Shown: positions 53,252 through 62,080 of the stretch, one piece after another
Layout: the number at the start of each line of letters is the position of its first letter
Position numbering within the stretch: the first letter of the stretch is position 1
NCBI RefSeq assembly: GCF_003469185.1
Contig: NZ_QSIL01000005.1
Location: 124,001 to 188,000, forward strand
Direction of reading: 5' to 3'
DNA from: Collinsella sp. AM34-10
GTDB lineage: Bacteria; Actinomycetota; Coriobacteriia; Coriobacteriales; Coriobacteriaceae
Length of the DNA stretch: 64,000 nt
Made by a program: the position numbers and the translations under genes
The notes under the pieces: model-generated
Seen by the model: the letters and a program-made list of their open reading frames with translations, nothing else
What the model was told of the DNA's origin: nothing
Databases searched by the model: none

Positions 53252-53321
53252 TTATCTGGGCAAACGTCAACAGCCGTAGGAGAGCTGCTTTCCCTCGCGG
53301 CGATCTTCTAACAGAAAAAAC

Positions 53322-53440
53322 TGAGTGAGTAGACTTTTTGCAGGAGGCGAAGCACGCCCCAAAACGCCACAGCCCTGACCTGCGGTTTTATTGGGCGCCA
53401 CCCGCGATGTGCTCGACAGATCCAAAAAAGTCTACTCACT
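53322..53440. repeat. Palindromic element family D, copy 2
   Basis: Arms GAGTGAGTAGACTTTTT and AAAAAAGTCTACTCACTT enclose about 84 bp containing CTGACCTGCGGTTTTAT, the string shared with the other two family D elements. The remaining part of the 330-bp spacer is the family E copy and the terminator at 53466. Confidence 0.6.
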
Positions 53441-53465
53441 TGGCCTTGAGACTCATCAGTCAGAC

Positions 53466-53507
53466 AAAAAAACGCCGCGAAGGGGGGGCTGGACTCCCTT
53501 CGCGGCG
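53466..53507 (-). terminator. Intrinsic terminator of the BceAB-like operon
   Basis: Minus strand: CGCCGCGAAGGG-agtccagcccc-CCCTTCGCGGCG followed by seven T, 40 bp after the permease stop. Confidence 0.88.
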
Positions 53508-53546
53508 GTTGTTCGCACTGGTTTTGCGACGATTTTGCCCCGCTTG

Positions 53547-55784
53547 TTACTCGCTGTAGCGGGTGGCGATGGCAGCTTGTACCATGCCGGTGCTCATGAG
53601 GTACGTCACCAGGAAGTAGCCACCGTATGCTGCCAGGAAGATTGCACAGGTGAGGCCCACGGTGCCGGCGATGCTCATATCGCCGAATACGCTCACCAGC
53701 TCGATGATCACCTTGAGCGCCACAAAGGAGTGCGCCAGGCCCACTGCCAGCGTGAACAGAAAGAACACCGCTTGCTGCGCCATCACCGAATGGCGAATCT
53801 GGCGGTCGTCACAGCCAATCTGTGCCAGCACACGATAGCTGCGGCTGCCGTCGGCCACATTGGAGAGCTGCTGGATCGACAGAATCGCCGCGCACGCAAC
53901 GACCAGTACAAAGCCAATGTAGATGGCCAGATAGCTAATCATGCCGTTCATCTGCGCTGCTTGCGTGTACATCTCGGAACGCGTGATGAAGACTCCCCAC
54001 GACCCCGGCTCCTTGCCGTTAACGAGCAGATTGTCGAGCAAGGTGTATTTAATGCTCTCGTCTGCCTCGGTCGTATCCATACCCTGTTTGTAATTAACGA
54101 GCAGATTACTGGAATACGGTTGCAGATTAAGCTGGGACAGCAGCTCATCGGCTACGACCACGGTACCGGGATTGCTGCCCATCGCCGAGTTGGCGATGGC
54201 CGCCGTGTCCTCGTCCGACTTATCGGTTGCGGGCTTGAGCTCATGCCCGCCCAAGGTGAGGGTATGGCCGCCGGCCATATATTTGGTGTACAGGTCGCCC
54301 AGCTCACCGCCCATATCACACGTGAGCAGATACTGGTCGCGGCCAATGCTCACCGGCTCCTCGCCCATCATCTGGCGCAGTTTGTTGTACTGGCTCGCCG
54401 GCGTCACATACAGACCCATCGCATCGGCGTTGCTTCCCTCGAGCGCCTTGGGAAGCTTTTCGCCCATGGCCTTGCACATCTCACCCGCCACCACCGAGGG
54501 GCCCGAGCCGCCAAGCGGGTAACTCAGATACGAATCGATCTGCACATGCTCACCGGCAACATCGGCGATATTGACCTTCTTGCCGGTCTCGTCGTTGTTG
54601 TCCGCCGACTTGCCCTTAATAACGTCTGCAACGTTATCGGGATCTTTACGATCGCCATGCCATGCAGCGTACAAATCGACCGTTGCATCGGCCAGCACCA
54701 TGCGATCGGCCTCAGACGGATTGACATACTCCTTGTAGTAGTCGAGCGTTTCGGGCGTGTAATAGACATACGTCTGAGACACGTCAACAGGGTTATAGCG
54801 CTCCAGGTTTTCGTTCATCACATTGGCAATAGACATACCGCACGTCACCGAGGTAATGGCCAAAAACAGAATCATCGCGATGACGCCCATCGAAAAGCAC
54901 ACCGTGTTGACCTTGGCCGCAAGCTGGCGCACGGTAAACATGTTAAGTCCGCGCCAATACACGCCGCGCAGGCTCTGCAGCAGCTTGATGAGCATGCCCG
55001 AGAGTCCCCAGAACAGGGCAAAGGTGCCTACCGTGACCATGGCCGTGGTGATGCCAAACTGGCTCATTGCCCCGTCCAGCTTGTCGCCCGTCTCGGTTAG
55101 CGGGAACCCATCACGTAGCAGACGGTAATAGGCCACGCCCACAAGCACCACGCCCACAGCAAAGATGGCAATCGCGATCCAGGGGTTGCGTGTCTTGATG
55201 CTCTCGTTGCGACGCTCGGCACCCATAAGCTCGATGAGTTTGGTACGGCGCACGGCGCGAAGGTTCAGCAGGAGCGTGAGCACAAACATTACGAGCATGC
55301 AGGCAAGGGTCAGGTTGAACGCATGCACCGAGAAAAAGAAGCGGAAATTGGCGATCTGCGTCTTGAAGAGTGAGGCCGTAAAGAATGTCATGAGCTGCGA
55401 GAGCCCCACGCCCAGCACGATGCCGGCGACAAAAGCGCCGACCGAGACGATCACCGTCTCGAGCGCCATGATCGTGGCGACGCGCCCGCGCCCCATGCCG
55501 AGCACCTGGTACAGGCCAAACTCCTTTTTGCGGCGTTTCATGATGAAGTTATTGGCATACACCATCAAAAAGGCCATGACACCAGCCAAAAAGTACGTGA
55601 GGTAGCCGAGCATGGTGCCCATGAGCTCGGACAGGCCCTCTTCCTTAATGCCGGCGATATCGACCTGCATTGATACGGTGTTGAATGCATAGAAGACCGT
55701 GACGCCCAAGGTGAGCGTCAGCAAGTAGACGAGGTAATCGCGGCCGGCGCGGCGGACGTTGCCCCAAGCGAGTTTACAGAGCAT
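53547..55784 (-). CDS. ABC transporter permease, FtsX/BceB type
   Basis: 745 residues with TM1 near the N-terminus, a group of helices at about 55-320, a large extracytoplasmic domain (about 330-610) and the last helices before residue 745. Family landmarks are NFIMKRRKKEFGLYQVLGM and the late YRVLAQIGCDDRQIRHS coupling region, typical of BceB/MacB-like permeases. These work with a separate ATPase in peptide-antibiotic resistance or sensing. The ATG at 55784 lies inside the end of the ATPase gene (11-bp overlap); a GTG at 55796 is possible. No adjacent two-component system is present. Confidence 0.88.
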   Translation of the reverse strand: MLCKLAWGNVRRAGRDYLVYLLTLTLGVTVFYAFNTVSMQVDIAGIKEEGLSELMGTMLGYLTYFLAGVMAFLMVYANNFIMKRRKKEFGLYQVLGMGRGRVATIMALETVIVSVGAFVAGIVLGVGLSQLMTFFTASLFKTQIANFRFFFSVHAFNLTLACMLVMFVLTLLLNLRAVRRTKLIELMGAERRNESIKTRNPWIAIAIFAVGVVLVGVAYYRLLRDGFPLTETGDKLDGAMSQFGITTAMVTVGTFALFWGLSGMLIKLLQSLRGVYWRGLNMFTVRQLAAKVNTVCFSMGVIAMILFLAITSVTCGMSIANVMNENLERYNPVDVSQTYVYYTPETLDYYKEYVNPSEADRMVLADATVDLYAAWHGDRKDPDNVADVIKGKSADNNDETGKKVNIADVAGEHVQIDSYLSYPLGGSGPSVVAGEMCKAMGEKLPKALEGSNADAMGLYVTPASQYNKLRQMMGEEPVSIGRDQYLLTCDMGGELGDLYTKYMAGGHTLTLGGHELKPATDKSDEDTAAIANSAMGSNPGTVVVADELLSQLNLQPYSSNLLVNYKQGMDTTEADESIKYTLLDNLLVNGKEPGSWGVFITRSEMYTQAAQMNGMISYLAIYIGFVLVVACAAILSIQQLSNVADGSRSYRVLAQIGCDDRQIRHSVMAQQAVFFLFTLAVGLAHSFVALKVIIELVSVFGDMSIAGTVGLTCAIFLAAYGGYFLVTYLMSTGMVQAAIATRYSE

Positions 55785-56559
55785 CGGAGCCCTCACCGCC
55801 CATCATGGCAACGACCTCCATAATGCGGTCGAAGAACTCTCGGCGGTCGGTGTCGCCGCGGCGCAGCTCGGTGAAGATCTTGCCGTCGCGGATAAACAGC
55901 ACGCGGCTCGTGTAGCTGGCGGCAAAGCTGTCGTGCGTGACCATGAGCACCGTGGCGCGCAGGCGGCGATTCAGGGCCTCCAGGCTCTCGAGCAGCAGGC
56001 GGGCGCTCTTGGAATCGAGGGCGCCGGTGGGCTCGTCGGCCATGATCATGGTGGGGTCGGTGACGAGCGCGCGAGCAGCGGCGACACGTTGCTGCTGGCC
56101 GCCGGACATCTGGTAGGGGTACTTGTCGAGTACCTGGCTAATGGACAGGCGCGCGGCCACATCCTGCACGCGAGTCGAGATTTCGGCCGAGTTTGTGCGG
56201 GCGATGGTGAGCGGCAGGGCGATGTTCTCGCGTGCCGTGAGCGTATCGAGCAGGTTGGAATCCTGGAAGATAAAGCCCAGCTCCTCGCGGCGGAACTGCG
56301 AAAGCTTGGCCTGCTTCATGCGCGTCACGTCCTGGCCGTTGATGCGAATGGTGCCGCTCGTGGCGGCATCGATGGTCGACACGCAGTTGAGCAGCGTCGA
56401 CTTGCCCGAGCCCGAGGTGCCCATGATACCGACGAATTCGCCGCGGTTGACGGTAAAGCTGACGTCGTTGAGCGCGCGGGTCACGTTGCCCAGCGCTCCA
56501 TATACCTTTTCGAGATGCGCGACCTCCAGTACCGGGGTCGCCATTTGGGTGGTTTGCAT
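55774..56559 (-). CDS. ABC transporter ATP-binding protein, BceA/MacB type
   Basis: A 261-residue ATPase. Walker [11 protein letters not shown]-loop FIFQDSNLL, signature QMSGGQQQR, Walker [14 protein letters not shown] and the switch His VTHD are complete and canonical. AAAGGA stands six bases before the ATG at 56559. It overlaps the permease gene downstream and forms one operon with it, ending at the terminator at 53466. Confidence 0.95.
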   Translation of the reverse strand: MQTTQMATPVLEVAHLEKVYGALGNVTRALNDVSFTVNRGEFVGIMGTSGSGKSTLLNCVSTIDAATSGTIRINGQDVTRMKQAKLSQFRREELGFIFQDSNLLDTLTARENIALPLTIARTNSAEISTRVQDVAARLSISQVLDKYPYQMSGGQQQRVAAARALVTDPTMIMADEPTGALDSKSARLLLESLEALNRRLRATVLMVTHDSFAASYTSRVLFIRDGKIFTELRRGDTDRREFFDRIMEVVAMMGGEGSDAL

Positions 56560-56703
56560 ACCGAGTCCTTTCTTGCGATTAGTCTACGGCATCTATAGTC
56601 GCAAGGAGCCGAGTCGGCTACCATCGATATGGCTTACGCTTGCCTTACCGTTGTGTAAGGTAAGGGTAGCCTGCCATGTGTTGATGTGGAGAGAGGACTC
56701 CTG

Positions 56704-57690
56704 TTGAAGACTGTTCATGTTGCCGCTGGGATCATTCGCAAGGATGGATCTGACGAGCTGCTTGCCGTGCAGCGCGGCTACGGCGACATGCAGGGACTGT
56801 GGGAATTCCCAGGTGGCAAACTCATGCGCGGCGAAACACCCGAAGGCGCTGTGCGCCGCGAGCTTATGGAAGAGCTACAGGTAAAGGTCACCAACCTACG
56901 TGATTTCTACACCGTTGAGTATGACTACCCCGATTTTCATCTCTCAATGGAGTGTTACTACTGCTCGCTGGCTGATGAATCCGATGAGCCCCAGAAGCAC
57001 GACCGCCAGCTCGATATCCGCTGGATTCCGCGCACCTCGCTTGCCACGGTGGAATGGATGCCCGCCGACAAGGGGCTCATTGATGCGCTGATTGAGCTAA
57101 AGGAAGACCGGCTTGAGGCTAATGGCGCTGCCAACGATACCGAGACCACGGCCGACGAGCCCGCTACCAAACCCAAGCGCAAGCCTAAGCGCCACAGCAA
57201 AAAGCGCCCCAAGCCCGGCCTGCTGGACGGCATCGATACCTCGGACCTTTCCGCCGACGAGCGTGAGCTCGTGCGCCGTCGCGCCGCGATAAAAAAGTCC
57301 ATGAAAGGAAACAAGCGCGCCAACACCAAGCCCGAGTTGCTCGTTCGCCAGCGCCTGCGGGCAGCAGGCCTCACGGGATACCGTCTGGAATGGAAGGTAC
57401 CTGGCAAGCCCGACATCGCCTTCCCCGGGCGCAAGATCGCCATTTTTGTCAACGGCTGTTTTTGGCATCGCTGTCCCAAGTGCAATCCCAGCCAGCCCAA
57501 GCGCAACGTTGAGTTTTGGGAGGCAAAGTTCCGTCGCAACGTCGAGCGCGACTGCGCTGCCGTGGCAGCACTCACTCAAATGGGCTGGACACCCATAACC
57601 ATCTGGGAATGCGAGCTCAAAAAAGACCGCATCGACGCCACCATGGAAAAGGTCATCGAGCAGGTGCGGGCCGCAGAGCCGCAACGCTAA
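56704..57690 (+). CDS. Fusion of a MutT-type Nudix hydrolase and a Vsr endonuclease
   Basis: 328 residues. The N-terminal domain (about 1-135) starts KTVHVAAGIIRKDG and has a complete Nudix box (G38 to V60: GKLMRGE..REL.EEL.V) as in 8-oxo-dGTP-cleaving MutT proteins. A Lys/Arg-rich linker (about 140-175) follows. The C-terminal domain (about 190-320) matches very-short-patch repair endonucleases: KANTKPE-like start, VPGKPDIAF (catalytic Asp), FVNGCFWHRC (zinc and active-site His) and the late TIWECEL. Both active sites look intact. The TTG at 56704 has GAGAGG seven bases upstream; a GTG at 56686 is possible. No dcm-type cytosine methylase gene is in the window. Confidence 0.87.
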   Translation: MKTVHVAAGIIRKDGSDELLAVQRGYGDMQGLWEFPGGKLMRGETPEGAVRRELMEELQVKVTNLRDFYTVEYDYPDFHLSMECYYCSLADESDEPQKHDRQLDIRWIPRTSLATVEWMPADKGLIDALIELKEDRLEANGAANDTETTADEPATKPKRKPKRHSKKRPKPGLLDGIDTSDLSADERELVRRRAAIKKSMKGNKRANTKPELLVRQRLRAAGLTGYRLEWKVPGKPDIAFPGRKIAIFVNGCFWHRCPKCNPSQPKRNVEFWEAKFRRNVERDCAAVAALTQMGWTPITIWECELKKDRIDATMEKVIEQVRAAEPQR

Positions 57691-57741
57691 CAGCGAGCAT
57701 TCACACGCTCCGCACGTCCGCGCCACATCCACGTCACAAAC

Positions 57742-57841
57742 CTTAGAAAGCCCTTAAGCTCAAAACCTTTCAAGAGTGTCACTCGATAGCTCTGACCTGC
57801 GGTTTCATCGTAACGCCAAACCTCATTAAGCCTTTCTTTAG
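57742..57841. repeat. Palindromic element family D, copy 3 (degenerate)
   Basis: Imperfect arms CTTAGAAAGCCCTTAA and TTAAGCCTTTCTTTAG enclose CTGACCTGCGGTTTCAT, the family D interior string. It lies downstream of the Nudix-Vsr gene; the rest of the spacer to 57943 shows nothing clear. Confidence 0.45.
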
Positions 57842-57943
57842 CGCTTCTTTGCGACGGCCGCGGCATAATACAGCCAACGCACGGGACCTAGCAGCACACC
57901 CCGTGCGCAACCTTTTGGTGGACATCGAGGAGGCCGCATAAGC

Positions 57944-58153
57944 ATGCATTCTTCCAATGACGCAGCGCAGCAGCCATCCCTAAAACATGCAGACCTTTTC
58001 TCCTTCCCCCCGACACAGAGAAACGGCCTCCTCGACTCCCCAACCACAAAAGCCAAACGCTCAACCGACCAGAGCCACAACTTGCGAGCATCGTTCGAAA
58101 AGCTCCAAGCATCCCTAGACAAGGCGTTCCCCGAACAGGCAAGAGCAATCTAA
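57944..58153 (+). CDS. Possible small protein of unknown function
   Basis: 69 codons with GAGGAGG 11 bases before the ATG. The C-terminal half (HNLRASFEKLQASLDKAFPE) could form an amphipathic helix. It ends 26 bp before the AraC regulator gene. The composition is rather polar and no family is recognised, so it may be a chance frame. Confidence 0.35.
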   Translation: MHSSNDAAQQPSLKHADLFSFPPTQRNGLLDSPTTKAKRSTDQSHNLRASFEKLQASLDKAFPEQARAI

Positions 58154-58178
58154 GCCCATCGCGCTTTATACTGATGCC

Positions 58179-59117
58179 ATGCGAAACATGGATCACATAG
58201 AATTGCACCGCGGAGGACGCGAGGAAGCGTTTCCCGAGACCGCCGAAGACTGGCCCTATATTGCCGAACGCGCAGAATTCGCTCGCTATCCGGGCAATTC
58301 CGTCCCCTGGCACTGGCATTCCGAAGTTGAGCTTTTCTACATGGAGCAGGGAGCGATTGACTATCGAACGCACGCGGCTCATGAGCACGTATGCTTTGAG
58401 GAAGGGTCCGCCGGCTTTATCAACGGCGGCGTTTTGCACAGCACGCTGCAATCACCCAATTCGGCGCCAGCCATTCAAATGCTGCATATCTTTCAGCCGT
58501 CGATGCTCGGCGATCCCGCGGGACGTCTCCAAAAGCGCTACATCAACCCATTGCTTCAATGTCGAGGCGTCGATGTGCTCAAATGGTCGCCCACCAATCC
58601 CGACGATATGCCCTTTATCGATTTGCTGAAGAGCTCCTTTAGCCACGACCTTCAACGGCCGCAGAACGAGATGGCGCTTCGAAATAGTTTGTCAGAGCTC
58701 TGGATTCAGATTAACGCCAAGACCGAACCGCTCTTTTCTTCCGACGGCGCCTCTTGGATGACCAGCCGCGACGTACAGTTCAAGGCAATCCTGGACTTTA
58801 TCCGCGCAAACTATGCAGCCGCTATAGATGTGCCCCAGATGGCATCTGCAGCCGGCGTAAGCGAAAGAGAGTGTTACCGCATTATCGAAACTTGTGCAGG
58901 AACGACCCCGGCGGCATATCTACGCGCATACCGCATAAACCGTGCTTGCGAACTTTTGGCACACACCACGCGAACGGTACAGACAGTCGCGCGCCAATGC
59001 GGATTTATAACAGCAAGCCATCTTGGCCAGGTATTTAAAGAACAAATGGGGTGCACTCCTTCGAGCTATCGAGCAGCGAGGCAGAATCTCGATAGCACCA
59101 GGCAGAAATCCCGCTAG
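58179..59117 (+). CDS. AraC family regulator with cupin sensory domain
   Basis: 312 residues. The N-terminal cupin-like part (about 25-150) has WHWHSEVELFYMEQG, with clustered histidines for ligand or metal binding. The C-terminal AraC domain (about 205-305) has two HTH motifs, including IDVPQMASAAGVSERECYRI and TRTVQTVARQCGFITASHLG. An ATG at 58188 is an alternative start; neither has a strong ribosome site. A HAD phosphatase gene follows after 56 bp on the same strand. The target is unknown. Confidence 0.87.
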   Translation: MRNMDHIELHRGGREEAFPETAEDWPYIAERAEFARYPGNSVPWHWHSEVELFYMEQGAIDYRTHAAHEHVCFEEGSAGFINGGVLHSTLQSPNSAPAIQMLHIFQPSMLGDPAGRLQKRYINPLLQCRGVDVLKWSPTNPDDMPFIDLLKSSFSHDLQRPQNEMALRNSLSELWIQINAKTEPLFSSDGASWMTSRDVQFKAILDFIRANYAAAIDVPQMASAAGVSERECYRIIETCAGTTPAAYLRAYRINRACELLAHTTRTVQTVARQCGFITASHLGQVFKEQMGCTPSSYRAARQNLDSTRQKSR

Positions 59118-59173
59118 CCCTTCTTCTGTCACTGCATCAAACTTGCAGGCAAACAACAGAGAGGAGCAATCAT

Positions 59174-59797
59174 ATGAAGCACTTTGACCATATCGTATTT
59201 GACGTTGATGGGACATTGGCAGATACAGAAGAAAGCGTTCTGTCATCGCTTGTCCAGATTGTCCAAGAAGAGACCAGCAAAACGCTTCCCCGACACGAGC
59301 TTGACTTTGCCCTCGGCATACCCGGCAAGGATGCCCTTGAGAAACTTGGGATCTACTCGCAGACAACGTTGGATCGCTGGTGCCAAGTTGCCGCCAGCTT
59401 TAAAAGCACCATCAGCGTGTTTCCAGGTTTGCTTGAAGTCATCGCAACACTCGCCGATAGCGGCTGCAAACTTGGCATCGTCTCCTCACGTGCGCGCGAC
59501 GAATACGCAAAAGAAATTGCACCCCTTGGTTTCGATAAGTATTTTGAGCACATCATCCTTGTCGAAGACACAACCGAACATAAACCTGCACCCGCACCCA
59601 TGCTCGAATATCTCCGACGTGCGGGCGCGAATCCTGGCAACGTCGTCTACGTTGGCGACACCGTCTACGACGAACAATGCGCAACTTCAGCAGGGGTCAG
59701 TTTTGCCCGAGCAGCATGGGGATCACACCAAGATATCCCAAACGCCACCTACAACCTCAAAACCCCCAACGACCTACTAACCCTAACAACCAAATAA
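59174..59797 (+). CDS. HAD family hydrolase, phosphoglycolate-phosphatase-like
   Basis: 207 residues. The HAD nucleophile motif is FDVDGTLAD, motif II is GIVSSRARD (Ser), motif III includes the Lys in TEHKPAPAP, and motif IV is VYVGDTVYDEQCA. A helical cap lies between motifs I and II, as in the phosphoglycolate phosphatase/beta-phosphoglucomutase group. GAGAGGAG precedes the ATG. The substrate cannot be told from sequence. It ends about 60 bp before a family A palindrome. Confidence 0.9.
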   Translation: MKHFDHIVFDVDGTLADTEESVLSSLVQIVQEETSKTLPRHELDFALGIPGKDALEKLGIYSQTTLDRWCQVAASFKSTISVFPGLLEVIATLADSGCKLGIVSSRARDEYAKEIAPLGFDKYFEHIILVEDTTEHKPAPAPMLEYLRRAGANPGNVVYVGDTVYDEQCATSAGVSFARAAWGSHQDIPNATYNLKTPNDLLTLTTK

Positions 59798-59860
59798 CCC
59801 ACGCGTCCCACCCTTTCAGCCCCAACGCCACAAGGGCGACGACCTCGAGTAGGTCAACCT

Positions 59861-59986
59861 GGGAGGGACGAGGGCTTAGTTCCCCAATCTTTCCGCAGGG
59901 GGCAAAAAGCCTCGCCGCACGAAGTGCGCAGCGAGGCTTTTTGCATGCCCGAGGACGATTGGGGAACTAAGCCCTCGTCCCTCCCC
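59861..59986. repeat. Structured palindromic element family A, copy 4
   Basis: Outer arms GGGAGGGACGAGGGCTTAG.. (from 59861) and ..CTAAGCCCTCGTCCCTCCC (to 59986) lead to the left loop TTTCCGCA and right loop GAGGAC. The short helix is GGG/CCC, the bulge ATG, the inner arm GCAAAAAGCCTCGC, and the apical hairpin CGCAC-GAA-GTGCG. It lies between the convergent HAD and aldolase genes. Confidence 0.8.
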
Positions 59987-60018
59987 GGGATATGTAGCGA
60001 GTCAGAGTACCCTTGCTG

Positions 60019-60876
60019 TTACTCTGCTTTGCCCACAGAGTTGAGGTTGGTCATGCGGATCTTAACCAGCTCGGTGATCTCGCGCATGCCCTCCTTGGCC
60101 GGCTTCTTGGGATCGAAGCAGGCGGGGTTCTCGGCCATGTAGGCCATGAAGCCCTTGGTGTAGGCCTGACGCAGCTCGGTGGCGTAGTTGACCTTGCAGA
60201 TGCCGTTCTTCACGGCCTCGGCAACCTGCTCATCGGGCACACCGGAGGTACCGTGCAGAACCAGCGGCACGTCGACGGCGTCGCGAATGGCCTTGACCAC
60301 GGACTGCTCGATGTGCGGATCGCTCGTGTACACACCGTGGCTCGTGCCAACGCCAATAGCGAGGGAGGTGCAGCCAGTGCGCTCGACGAACTCCTTAGCC
60401 TCGGCAGGATCGGTGTAGGGGCTCTCGCCCTCAACCGCGGGACCGTCGTCCTCCTTGCCGCCAACCTTGCCGAGCTCAGCCTCGACGGGCACGCCCATGG
60501 CGCGGCCAGCATCGGCGACGGACTTGGTCAGGGCGATGTTGTCCTCGAAGGACTCGTGCGAGCCGTCGATCATGACAGAGGTGTAGCCAGTGCGGAAAGC
60601 CTGCATGCAGCGGTCATAGCCATCGCCGTGATCGAGGTGCAGAGCGACGGGCACGGAAGCGCGCTCGGCGGCAGCCTTGACCATGCCATAGAAGTAGTCC
60701 AGACCAGCGGTCTTGATGGTGCCCGGGGTAGTCTGCATGATGACGGGGGACTTGGTCTCCTCGGCAGCTGCCAGAACGGCCATAACAAACTCGAGGTTCT
60801 CGACGTTGAACGCGCCAACGGCGTAGTGGCCGGCCTGAGCGTCCTTGAGCATCTTTTCGGTGGTAACAAGTGCCAT
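60019..60876 (-). CDS. fba: Class II fructose/tagatose-bisphosphate aldolase
   Basis: A 285-residue zinc-dependent aldolase. It begins ALVTTEKMLKDAQAGHYAVG with AFNVENLEF. The zinc-ligand histidines are in LHLDHGDGYDRC (HxxDH), IGVGTSHGVYT and LVLHGTSGVPD, and the phosphate-binding end is CKVNYATELR. GAGGAG precedes the ATG at 60876; longer frames upstream add non-homologous residues. The 285-residue size fits both the fructose-1,6-bisphosphate and the GatY/KbaY tagatose type. Its divergent neighbour is a DeoR regulator, which is common for sugar-specific aldolases, so tagatose or another ketose bisphosphate is a real alternative. Confidence 0.9.
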   Translation of the reverse strand: MALVTTEKMLKDAQAGHYAVGAFNVENLEFVMAVLAAAEETKSPVIMQTTPGTIKTAGLDYFYGMVKAAAERASVPVALHLDHGDGYDRCMQAFRTGYTSVMIDGSHESFEDNIALTKSVADAGRAMGVPVEAELGKVGGKEDDGPAVEGESPYTDPAEAKEFVERTGCTSLAIGVGTSHGVYTSDPHIEQSVVKAIRDAVDVPLVLHGTSGVPDEQVAEAVKNGICKVNYATELRQAYTKGFMAYMAENPACFDPKKPAKEGMREITELVKIRMTNLNSVGKAE

Positions 60877-61211
60877 GAGCGTTTGCTCCTCTCCCTCGCC
60901 CGCATCTGGACATCGGGCGTACGTGTCCGCAAGGCGTTTTACCTTGCGTTTTGCTGCGCTCATTGTATGAAATTCAGCGGCTTTGCACGTGCGAGATATT
61001 GAGCCCATGCAGGTCAATACAGTCGTTTTTGAAAAGTAAACGGAAGGAATTGGAGCCGAGTGGGCGTATTCGATATTGAATTTTGGGCGTTCAGCGTCTT
61101 TCTTTTATAGAAAAGATAAGTAATCGAAAGGCGTTTTCTTACTCAAAAAGAAAATGAACGAAAATAGAGTCAACACAATTCCTGCAAATTTCAGACGATG
61201 ATGGAGCAGAT
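60877..61211. promoter_or_regulatory. Divergent fba / deoR control region with candidate DeoR operators
   Basis: 335 bp, AT-rich toward the deoR side. Two palindromes share TCTTTT/AAAAGA half-sites: TCTTTT-atag-AAAAGA (61101-61116) and TTTTCTT-..-AAGAAAA (61134-61154). They are likely binding sites for the adjacent DeoR protein. Confidence 0.45.
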
Positions 61212-62015
61212 ATGGCCCACGCAACAACCCGAGCTTTCGCCGACGAGCGTCGTTCCGCCATCATGGAGATGCTCGATCATAACGCCTCGGTGCAGGTAGC
61301 AGAAATCGCCCAGACCTTTGGCGTGTCCTCCGTCACCGCCCGCGCCGACCTGGACGCGCTCGCCGAAGCAGGCAAGCTGCGCCGCACGCATGGCGGTGCC
61401 GTATCGCTCCACAAACGCCTGACCGTTTCCACGCAGGATCGCCGCATCAATGTCAACGTCGCCGCCAAGCAGGCCATCGCGCAAAGCGCCATCGAGCTCG
61501 TCAATGACGGCGACACGTTGCTCGTCGACTCGGGCACCACGGCGCTCGAGTTCGTCCGGCTCCTCGATCAACGCGACGGTATCACCGTCATCACAGCAGA
61601 CATTACCATTGCCGATTACATCGACGAGAGCATGCCCTCGGTCGATGTCGTCATGCTGGGCGGGGCGTTGCGCAAAGGCCATCGTTATTTGTACGGACCG
61701 CTCACGATGCAAGCGCTCCAAATGGTCCATGCCGATCTTGCCGTCATGTGCCCTGGCGCTTTTGTCCCCAGCTGCGGCTTTACGACCGACTTTCCGCAGA
61801 TGGCCGAGACCAAAGCGGCTATGGTCGGTGCCGCCCGTCAAAGCGTCGCCCTCATGGACGCCAGTAAGGTCAACGGACGTGGCATGTACCGCTTTGCCGA
61901 GCTGACCGACGTCAACGCCATCGTGATGGACCGTGACCCCGATCACGCCGTCGCCATCTCAATCGCCGAGACCGTCGACAACGCCCGCCCAAATCTCGTC
62001 ATCGCCGGCGCTTAA
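61212..62015 (+). CDS. DeoR family transcriptional regulator
   Basis: 267 residues. The N-terminal winged HTH (about 8-65) reads ADERRSAIMEMLDHNASVQV and FGVSSVTARADLDALAEAGK, then RRTHGGAV, the DeoR signature. The C-terminal sensor domain (about 80-260) has the sugar-phosphate-binding pattern VDSGTTALEF and DASKVNGRGMYRFAEL. GGAG precedes the ATG. It diverges from the aldolase gene and very probably controls it in response to a phosphorylated sugar. It is followed at once by a family E palindrome. Confidence 0.92.
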   Translation: MAHATTRAFADERRSAIMEMLDHNASVQVAEIAQTFGVSSVTARADLDALAEAGKLRRTHGGAVSLHKRLTVSTQDRRINVNVAAKQAIAQSAIELVNDGDTLLVDSGTTALEFVRLLDQRDGITVITADITIADYIDESMPSVDVVMLGGALRKGHRYLYGPLTMQALQMVHADLAVMCPGAFVPSCGFTTDFPQMAETKAAMVGAARQSVALMDASKVNGRGMYRFAELTDVNAIVMDRDPDHAVAISIAETVDNARPNLVIAGA

Positions 62016-62019
62016 ACAA

Positions 62020-62058
62020 AAACCACCACAAAGGTGCCTGTCCCCTTTGTGGTGGTTT
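62020..62058. repeat. REP-like CTGTCCC palindrome (family E), copy 8
   Basis: AAACCACCACAAAGG-tgcctgtcc-CCTTTGTGGTGGTTT, four bases after the deoR stop codon and between convergent genes. It could double as a bidirectional terminator. Confidence 0.7.
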
Positions 62059-62080
62059 GAGCGTTAAAAGCGAAATATCG

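Noticed and set aside
57838..58451. Minus-strand frames opposite the small ORF and AraC start
   Set aside because: They overlap the AraC regulator on the other strand and show no domain or ribosome site.
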